Shown piece after piece: positions 24,365-29,002 of a DNA stretch of 29,002 bases. This DNA comes from CAYTMY01 sp964618075 (GTDB lineage Bacteria; Bacillota; Clostridia; Eubacteriales; Anaerofustaceae): assembly GCA_964618075.1 (NCBI GenBank), contig CAZTZO010000018.1:1-29002 (forward strand), given 5' to 3'. The position numbers and the translations under genes were made by a program. The notes beneath the pieces are model-generated. The model was not told the DNA's origin. It made no database searches and saw nothing but the letters and a program-made list of their open reading frames with translations. How positions within the stretch are numbered: the first letter of the stretch is position 1; each line of letters begins with the position of its first letter.

Positions 24365-25432
24365 ATGAAATCCAAAACTGTGTATGCAAAGAACGTCCCT
24401 ATTGGCGGAGGCAACAGAGTAACGGTTCAGACAATGCTGAATATACCGCTTAATGACACCATTCGAGTGATTAATGAAATACATGCGCTTGAAAATGCCG
24501 GCTGCGAGATACTGCGCACTGCTATCCCTGACGAAGAAAGCGTAGAAGCTCTCAAAAATATCTTGCCTGAGATGTCTATACCTATGGTAGCTGACATACA
24601 TTTCAACTGGCGTCTTGCTATAAAAAGTGTGGAAGCGGGGGTAAGCAAGCTTAGGATCAATCCCGGAAATATCGGAGGCAAGGACAAGCTTAAGGAGGTC
24701 TGCGCCTGCCTTAAAGAATATAAAATACCCGTTAGAATAGGCGTAAACGGGGGTTCTCTTGAAAAGGATATACTCCAAAAACACGGTTCGGTATGTTCTG
24801 AGGCTCTTGTCGAAAGTGCTATGCGTTCCATCGGATACTTCAACGAATTCGGATATGATGATATCGTAGTAAGCATTAAGGCAAGCGATGTCGTCACTAC
24901 ATACGAGGCAAATAAGCTGTTTTTTTCTCGTTACGACTACCCTATTCATCTTGGCATAACAGAAGCCGGTTCTTCCTTAAGCGGCATTATACGCTCAAGC
25001 GCAGGCATCGGTGCTATGCTTTTAAACGGTATCGGAGATACAATTCGCGTTTCTCTTACGGCTTCACCCATAGAAGAAATAATTGCAGGCAAGGAAATAT
25101 TGAACGCCTGCGGAATGCGTAGAGAGGGAGTTAATGTAATATCCTGCCCCACCTGCGCAAGATGTACCACGGATACACTATCCATAGTAACCGAAATAAA
25201 AGAAAAAACAAAGCATATAAAACCGTATATATGCGTGGCGGTCATGGGCTGCGTAGTAAACGGGCCGGGAGAATCAAAGGAAGCGGATATAGGCGTTGCC
25301 TGCTGCAACAACAAAGGATTGCTGTTCAAAAACGGAGCATCCTATAAAACGGTAGATGAAAAAGATATTACAAAAGTATTATTAGATGAAATAAATACTA
25401 TTGCCTGCGAAAGGAGCAAGCAATGCAGCTGA
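24365..25432 (+). CDS. ispG: 4-hydroxy-3-methylbut-2-enyl diphosphate synthase (flavodoxin)
   Basis: A 355-residue [4Fe-4S] enzyme of the MEP isoprenoid pathway that reduces MEcPP to HMBPP. The TIM-barrel part carries VADIHF (75-80), LRINPGNIG (96-104) and GVNGGSL (126-132). The cluster ligands are C261 and C264 in SCPTCARC and C296 in MGCVVNGPGE, with the catalytic Glu303. Length and motifs fit the short bacterial form. The start is ATG 24365 after GAGGACAC. It overlaps the PHP gene by ten bases. Its presence shows that the organism uses the MEP route, which makes the missing dxr noteworthy. Confidence 0.94.
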   Translation: MKSKTVYAKNVPIGGGNRVTVQTMLNIPLNDTIRVINEIHALENAGCEILRTAIPDEESVEALKNILPEMSIPMVADIHFNWRLAIKSVEAGVSKLRINPGNIGGKDKLKEVCACLKEYKIPVRIGVNGGSLEKDILQKHGSVCSEALVESAMRSIGYFNEFGYDDIVVSIKASDVVTTYEANKLFFSRYDYPIHLGITEAGSSLSGIIRSSAGIGAMLLNGIGDTIRVSLTASPIEEIIAGKEILNACGMRREGVNVISCPTCARCTTDTLSIVTEIKEKTKHIKPYICVAVMGCVVNGPGESKEADIGVACCNNKGLLFKNGASYKTVDEKDITKVLLDEINTIACERSKQCS

Positions 25433-26163
25433 TATACGACTGCCATACACACACGAATTACTCTCACGGCAAAGCAAGCGCAACGCTTATGATAGAAGAA
25501 GCGCACCGACAGGGTTTAAAGGGCATATATATAACCGAGCATGGCTATGCTCACCATTATGCAAAAGAGCTGAACCGTGAAAAATATTTGCTTCTCAAAT
25601 ACGAGATCGAGCGTATGCAAAACAGATATCCGGAAATGGATATCAAATTCGGAGTCGAAGCGAATATTGTCAATGTAAACGGACGAATAGATATTCAAGA
25701 CGATATAGATGTGTTCGACTTTGTGAATGCGGGCTTTCATGTGATGCTTAAAATGGACGATATTAAAAGCTATTTTAAGATGTTTCTTCCTTCCCTTATG
25801 ACCAGAAGAATCAATATGCCGAAGCTTTACGAAAAGACGCGCGAAATAAACACACAGGCTGCTATAAATATGCTCGACAGATACAAAATAAATATGATAA
25901 CTCATCCGTCAAGCAACTATCCGCTCGATATCGAAAAAATAGCCCGTAAATGCGCTGAATGTGGAACATTATTGGAAATAAATAATGCGCGAGGCATACT
26001 TAACGCAAAACAGCTCAAAGAAGCGGCATTGACGCAAAACGTCAATTTTGCCGTTGGCAGCGACGCACACATGGTTTCCGATGTCGGTGCTTGTGAAAGA
26101 GCATTCGAAATAATAAGCGCAAGCGGCGTGTCTCTTAACAGGATAGTCAATGTTGAAGAATAA
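25423..26163 (+). CDS. PHP-domain phosphoesterase (YcdX/PolX-like)
   Basis: A 246-residue PHP-superfamily metal-dependent phosphatase. All nine ligand positions of the trinuclear YcdX-type site are visible: H8, H10 and H15 in DCHTHTNYSHG, H40, E79, H106, H161, D214 and H216 (GSDAH). It is likely a phosphatase or phosphodiesterase acting in the cytoplasm; the substrate is unknown. The start is ATG 25423, overlapping ispG by ten bases, with AAAGGAG upstream. It takes the place where several Firmicutes have polC, itself a PHP-containing polymerase, but this is a stand-alone PHP protein with no polymerase region. Confidence 0.88.
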   Translation: MQLIYDCHTHTNYSHGKASATLMIEEAHRQGLKGIYITEHGYAHHYAKELNREKYLLLKYEIERMQNRYPEMDIKFGVEANIVNVNGRIDIQDDIDVFDFVNAGFHVMLKMDDIKSYFKMFLPSLMTRRINMPKLYEKTREINTQAAINMLDRYKINMITHPSSNYPLDIEKIARKCAECGTLLEINNARGILNAKQLKEAALTQNVNFAVGSDAHMVSDVGACERAFEIISASGVSLNRIVNVEE

Positions 26164-26243
26164 TATCACATGTCGTGTGAATTGAAAGACAGGATAAGAT
26201 TTTTAAGTAAGTAATAAATAAGGCTGAAAAATATAGTTATATT

Positions 26244-26882
26244 TTATTGTCTTTTATATATTCTTCCTCCGTACTGCTCAAAGCACTTCCAAAAGGTAAT
26301 ATACTTTTCATCGGCACTCTCCGCACCGCAAACCGATATTTCAGCTCTCGATATAACTGACGCCAAAAGACCGCACGCCGATATTATCGGATCTCCCACT
26401 CCGTCAATAATCCCTCCCGGCAGCTTTTCACCGTTTCCCTTTATCATCATTCTGTCTGATAAAATATAAACGTCTGCTCCGAGAGCTTTTACCATATCAG
26501 CGCTTTTTATAAACAGCTTTTTGCTGTCCGGTGTTTCTCTGTCAAGAGAAAGGCATGAAGCCTCAGTATACATTGAAGCAATAAGAGCAAATATTGGCAA
26601 AAGAAATGCGTTGTCCGAAAAATCGGCACTTATAGAGGATATTTCGCCCTCTAATGTCATGCCCTTCAGCCTTGTAACAGGCTTTAGTCCGTTGGCGCGC
26701 GCTATTGAAAGGAAAGCGGATACCTCCTTTGTCCTGAGATTGATATCCTGTACTATAACCTTGGGACAAAATAGGGATACAGCCAAAAACAAGCCGACTC
26801 CGAACTCGTCGAATTCAAACGTCGCAGTTTTGGGAGGAAGGATAAAACCCTTAAGCTCTGTAGGAAGAATCCTCAATATCAT
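26244..26882 (-). CDS. Short EPSP-synthase-like protein (AroA-fold, half size)
   Basis: A 212-residue protein whose C-terminal part reads like 5-enolpyruvylshikimate-3-phosphate synthase: MVKALGADVYI, a loop with LPGGIIDGVGDPIISACGLL, then AEISVCGAESADEKYITFW. The AroA counterpart is LGAxV..., DGHGDHRIAMA and a late ...SYPxFF. The N-terminal PTELKGFILPPK faintly recalls the AroA opening (LxGxIxxPGDKS), but the Lys-Ser motif is lost and DGHGDHR is DGVGDPI. AroA is about 430 aa, so roughly half is missing, yet the frame is intact with its own extended -10 promoter. The start is ATG 26882 with AAAGAG upstream. It is probably a derived, non-EPSP-synthase protein; it could be a truncated relic. 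Confidence 0.6.
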   Translation of the reverse strand: MILRILPTELKGFILPPKTATFEFDEFGVGLFLAVSLFCPKVIVQDINLRTKEVSAFLSIARANGLKPVTRLKGMTLEGEISSISADFSDNAFLLPIFALIASMYTEASCLSLDRETPDSKKLFIKSADMVKALGADVYILSDRMMIKGNGEKLPGGIIDGVGDPIISACGLLASVISRAEISVCGAESADEKYITFWKCFEQYGGRIYKRQ

Positions 26883-26920
26883 AATAATACGTCTCTTTCC
26901 ATATTTTTTTTTTATTATTA

Positions 26921-26929
26921 ATTATAACA
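26921..26929 (-). promoter_or_regulatory. Extended -10 promoter of the AroA-like gene
   Basis: The minus strand reads TGTTATAAT (26929-26921). Upstream lies a 7-bp inverted repeat TTGACAA-AAA-TTGTCAA (26945-26961) that overlaps the -35 zone and could be an operator or just a -35 (TTGTCA, spacer 19). Confidence 0.5.
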
Positions 26930-26988
26930 TATGTAAGATATGGTTTGACAAAAATTGTCAACAAACGACAAATATAATAAAACAAAAA

Positions 26989-27038
26989 AAGCCCTTCGTA
27001 AATGCGCGCCGAGCTTGCGCTTTAAAATACGAGGGCTT
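26989..27038 (-). terminator. Intrinsic terminator of the E2-like gene
   Basis: On the minus strand, AAGCCCTCGTA (27038-27028) pairs with TACGAAGGGCTT (27000-26989) with one bulge, around a GC-rich internal arm, and is followed by TTTTTTTGTTTT. It lies just downstream of the E2-like gene. Confidence 0.75.
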
Positions 27039-27063
27039 CTTGCTTTGATAAAACAAATTGCTT

Positions 27064-27924
27064 TTAATCTATATCCTTGACTACTTCTTCGGGTGTATAT
27101 TTTACCTCAAGCTGGCTTAAATCAGCACAGAACTTTTCAAGCAACTGAAGCGATTTGGACAAATACAGACCGTCGCACATTCTCTCGTCTATCGTAAGTC
27201 CGAGCGTAAACATACTTTTTGAACTCATATTTCCGTTTTTAGAGACCGCCTTTTCGCTCGTTTTGCCTAATGCCATAAATATGCCTGCCGTCCCGACATT
27301 GTAAAGGTGATGATATATATAAGCAAGTCTTATGGATTTGACATTCGTTATAAACAAAGAAGCATGAAATGGGCTTGCTGCAATGACGCTTTTAGGCATT
27401 TTATTCCATTCGTCAAGCTTTAAAAGGAAGCCTATACAAAACTTGATTATGGGATTGGGAAGCTTTAAAAATTTTGAAGCAAACTCGTCGGTCGCGTTGT
27501 CGTCAGTTCCTTTTTTGACATTTTTTATTTCTTCTTCTATGCGTTTGTTTATCTCAAATATGTTTTCGGTACCGTCAAACTCAAGCTTTAAAAGCATTTC
27601 ATCAGCCTCGTCGGTGAGTGCTTTTTTGACGACAAAGGAAACCACTATTGCGTTATGCGCATATATCCTTCCGTTTTTTATGAAACGGTTCAGATGAGGG
27701 CGTTTTGCCATAATTTTGACAAATATCGCAATAAGCACCGACATATATGAAAGGTCATAGCCCTGCTCGTGCTTTTGCTTGATGTAGTCGTTAAAAATCT
27801 GTGCGTCCAGTTCTTTTTTGCACATTACCTGTGACTCGGCTCTTGTGGGCATGATATACGGGATGAGCTTAAATATCGGGTCAAGTCCCTGTATTATTCG
27901 CCCATCACTTCTTTTTGAACTCAA
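27064..27924 (-). CDS. 2-oxoacid dehydrogenase E2-like acyltransferase domain protein
   Basis: A 286-residue protein resembling only the catalytic (chloramphenicol-acetyltransferase-like) domain of lipoamide acyltransferases. It has no lipoyl domain and no E1/E3-binding domain. The C-terminal active-site motif of E2 enzymes, DHRxxDG, appears as DERMCDG (246-252), with Glu in place of the catalytic His. Other recognisable parts are SVLIAIFVKIMAKRPHLNRF (62-81), PFHASLFITN and HHLYNVGTAGIFMALG. I recall similar DER-type stand-alone proteins in other Clostridia, so this is likely a separate subfamily. The start is TTG 27924 with TAGGAGG six bases upstream. It has its own promoter and terminator. 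Substrate unknown; classical dehydrogenase-complex function is unlikely. Confidence 0.75.
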   Translation of the reverse strand: MSSKRSDGRIIQGLDPIFKLIPYIMPTRAESQVMCKKELDAQIFNDYIKQKHEQGYDLSYMSVLIAIFVKIMAKRPHLNRFIKNGRIYAHNAIVVSFVVKKALTDEADEMLLKLEFDGTENIFEINKRIEEEIKNVKKGTDDNATDEFASKFLKLPNPIIKFCIGFLLKLDEWNKMPKSVIAASPFHASLFITNVKSIRLAYIYHHLYNVGTAGIFMALGKTSEKAVSKNGNMSSKSMFTLGLTIDERMCDGLYLSKSLQLLEKFCADLSQLEVKYTPEEVVKDID

Positions 27925-27972
27925 TGAAGCCTCCTAATGCAATAAAACATAAAAATTGTAATAATACATAAC

Positions 27973-28001
27973 ATTATACATGATTCTGTACGTCGTGTAA
28001 A
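27973..28001 (-). promoter_or_regulatory. Sigma-A promoter of the E2-like gene
   Basis: On the minus strand, TTTACA (28001-27996), a 17-base spacer and a perfect TATAAT (27978-27973), 49 bases before the TTG start. Confidence 0.7.
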
Positions 28002-28132
28002 CCGATTTTTTTAAAACCTTCTGTCTGCTTCCTTATATAAAGCATAACAAAGACAAATATTGAATAAGCGTTGGCAAAACGACTTTCATGTTGTTTTTTC
28101 GGCTTTTTTAAACGAATTTTTGCGCTTAAAGA

Positions 28133-28161
28133 TTGACATAATATATTGCTGATGATAAAAT
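28133..28161 (+). promoter_or_regulatory. Strong promoter of the L7Ae-rpsL-rpsG operon
   Basis: A perfect TTGACA (28133-28138), a 17-base spacer ending in TGA and TAAAAT (28156-28161). The predicted start is near 28168. The divergent spacer between this and the E2-like promoter (28002-28132) is A/T-rich and shows no gene. Confidence 0.75.
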
Positions 28162-28165
28162 AATA

Positions 28166-28220
28166 CGTCTGAACTACAAAGGCGTATTTTTTAATGCGCG
28201 AAAAAACAGACGGAGGTGTC
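28166..28220 (+). promoter_or_regulatory. Structured leader of the L7Ae-like gene
   Basis: The inner hairpin GCGTATT-TTTT-AATGCGC (28182-28199, one G-U pair) sits inside an outer stem CGTCTG (28166-28171) with CAGACG (28207-28212), whose last base is the first base of the GGAGGTG ribosome site. The predicted transcription start lies within the outer left arm, so the outer stem may be partial. Regulation is inferred from position only. Confidence 0.4.
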
Positions 28221-28475
28221 ATGCAAACGGATTTGGAAGAGCTAACCAAAAAAAAATTCGTAGTTGGCACGAATCAAACGCTCAAGCATATAAAAAACGG
28301 GAATATCGAAAAGGTATTTATAGCCTGTGATGCATACGATAAGGTCGTATGTGACATCAAAAAAGGATGCGAAGAATATAAAATACCCGTCGTATATGTT
28401 GAGACGATGAAAGAATTGGGTAATTACTGCGCGATAAGCCGTCCTGCGGCATGTGCGGCGATTATAAGTTTTTAA
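28221..28475 (+). CDS. L7Ae/YbxF-like ribosomal-associated RNA-binding protein
   Basis: An 84-residue protein of the L7Ae/L30e/S12e family, like Bacillus YbxF, which binds kink-turn RNA and associates with ribosomes. Recognisable parts are VVGTNQTLKHIKNGNIEKVF (residues 14-33), the VFIACDAYDKVV strand and the C-terminal VVYVETMKELGNYCAISRPA. The start is ATG 28221 with GGAGGTG just upstream; the in-frame ATG at 28194 has no ribosome site and lies in the leader hairpin. It is 15 bases before rpsL, the usual Firmicutes order, but its usual upstream neighbours rpoB and rpoC are absent here. Confidence 0.88.
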   Translation: MQTDLEELTKKKFVVGTNQTLKHIKNGNIEKVFIACDAYDKVVCDIKKGCEEYKIPVVYVETMKELGNYCAISRPAACAAIISF

Positions 28476-28490
28476 AGAAAGGAGAAAATA

Positions 28491-28868
28491 ATGCCAACTA
28501 TCAATCAGATCGTTCGAAAAGGCAGACATGATCTTATAACCAAGACAAAGACGCCCGCACTTAAGGCCAATCCTCAAAGACGCGGTGTATGCACGGTCGT
28601 AAGAACAGCTACCCCCAAGAAACCTAACTCGGCAATGAGAAAGATCGCAAGAGTAAGACTTACAAACGGAATCGAAGTTACAGCGTATATTCCCGGAATA
28701 GGTCATAACCTGCAGGAACACAGCGTCGTTATGGTTAAGGGCGGCAGAGTAAGAGATTTGCCAGGCGTACGTTACAAGATTATCAGAGGCGCTCTGGACA
28801 CCACGGGCGTGGCAAACAGAATGCAAGCGCGCAGCAAATACGGCGCAAAGAGACCTAAAAGCAAATAA
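28491..28868 (+). CDS. rpsL: 30S ribosomal protein S12
   Basis: The 125-residue S12 protein of the decoding centre. Core motifs are TPKKPNSAMRKIARVRL (41-57), GIEVTAYIPGIGHNLQEHS (60-78) and GGRVRDLPGVRYKIIRG (84-100). Lys43 is present (equivalent to E. coli Lys42). At the second streptomycin-linked position, Lys88 in most bacteria, the codon is AGA giving Arg88. Asp89, the methylthiolation site of RimO, is retained. The start is ATG 28491 with AAAGGAG upstream. It is followed by rpsG after a 102-base spacer. Confidence 0.97.
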   Translation: MPTINQIVRKGRHDLITKTKTPALKANPQRRGVCTVVRTATPKKPNSAMRKIARVRLTNGIEVTAYIPGIGHNLQEHSVVMVKGGRVRDLPGVRYKIIRGALDTTGVANRMQARSKYGAKRPKSK

Positions 28869-28970
28869 ATAATACAATTGTGTATAATCGTTGAATGATA
28901 AATGCACAGACGGCAGATGAAAATCTGTCGAGTACCGATGAAATTTTACTATTAACAGGAGGGAAGACAA

Positions 28971-29002
28971 GTGCCAAGAAAAGGACCTGTACCCAAAAGG
29001 GA
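28971..29002 (+). CDS. rpsG: 30S ribosomal protein S7 (first codons, runs off the window)
   Basis: A GTG at 28971, eight bases after AGGAGGG (28957-28963), opens a frame reading MPRKGPVPKR, which is the expected N-terminus of S7. Only ten codons and two bases are inside the window. Order rpsL-rpsG is that of the str operon. Confidence 0.88.
   Translation, partial: MPRKGPVPKR

Noticed and set aside
24179..24949. A 256-codon minus-strand open frame under rseP and ispG
   Set aside because: It is antisense to two clearly conserved genes and shows no recognisable motif.
25423..26163. Possible fragment of polC, because polC often follows ispG
   Set aside because: The protein is a complete 246-residue YcdX-type PHP enzyme with all metal ligands and its own stop; nothing polymerase-like follows.
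26166..26180. Small hairpin TCACA-TGTCG-TGTGA after the PHP gene
   Set aside because: Only five base pairs and no adjacent T-tract, so it is not a convincing terminator for the rel operon.
28076..28097. Terminator-like hairpin AAAACGAC/GTTGTTTT followed by T-rich sequence
   Set aside because: It lies in a divergent promoter region where no plus-strand transcript is expected to end, and the stem is weak and A/T-rich.
28242..28970. A 242-codon minus-strand open frame across the L7Ae-like and rpsL genes
   Set aside because: It is a shadow of rpsL, whose codons are strongly conserved; there is no motif or ribosome site.

Overview
The window looks like chromosomal DNA of an uncultured, low-GC Gram-positive bacterium of the class Clostridia. 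Reasons: A/T-rich spacers with AGGAGG-type ribosome sites, several TTG/GTG starts, a CIRCE heat-shock operator, a uppS-cdsA-rseP-ispG block, a YbxF-type L7Ae gene just before rpsL, and many small families typical of gut or anaerobic Clostridia (DUF975, DUF3795, Pr6Pr, ATC hydrolase, SPL-type radical SAM). A run of 10 N at 3702-3711 marks an assembly gap, so this is probably a metagenome or draft scaffold. I see no tRNA, rRNA, CRISPR array, insertion sequence or prophage.

Layout. (1) 1-6290, plus strand except one small ORF at the left edge: a tyrosine phosphatase, then a three-gene module of a cytidylate-kinase-like protein with an extra C-terminal beta domain, an MMPL/RND exporter interrupted by the N gap, and a secreted LxxG-heptad coiled-coil protein. 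It ends at a 15-bp perfect hairpin terminator shared with the convergent DUF975 gene. (2) 6677-12170: a DUF975 zinc-ribbon membrane protein (-), a Pr6Pr membrane protein (+), CCA-adding enzyme and an Fpg/Nei-fold protein (+), a coupled small membrane protein/flavodoxin pair (-), and an ATC-hydrolase-family protein (+). (3) 12335-17286: a tight seven-gene minus-strand operon, in transcription order PNPOx-like flavoprotein, small beta protein, DUF3795 protein, S-adenosylhomocysteine hydrolase, PfkB kinase, SPL-type radical SAM enzyme and nitroreductase. (4) 17389-19458: htpG under a sigma-A promoter overlapped by a CIRCE operator. (5) 19563-26163: rel (ppGpp synthetase/hydrolase) running directly into uppS, cdsA, rseP, ispG and a PHP phosphoesterase, all tightly spaced. 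dxr, which often lies between cdsA and rseP, is missing. (6) 26244-27924 (-): a short EPSP-synthase-like protein and a lipoyl-free 2-oxoacid-dehydrogenase-E2-like acyltransferase. (7) 28133-29002 (+): the start of the str ribosomal operon, with a structured leader, L7Ae-like protein, rpsL and the first ten codons of rpsG.

How the genes work together. The rel operon ties stringent-response control to undecaprenyl phosphate, CDP-diacylglycerol and isoprenoid synthesis and to envelope proteolysis. The SahH-PfkB pair suggests S-adenosylhomocysteine disposal with phosphorylation of the released nucleoside. The MMPL module suggests an envelope export system of unknown substrate. Points most worth a second look are family members that have lost or changed catalytic residues (Nei-like without Pro2, E2-like with DERxxDG, half-size EPSP-synthase-like), Arg at the S12 position linked to streptomycin resistance, CIRCE at htpG, and a small beta domain that seems to occur twice. 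Function calls come from reading the sequence and recalling family motifs; no database search was run.
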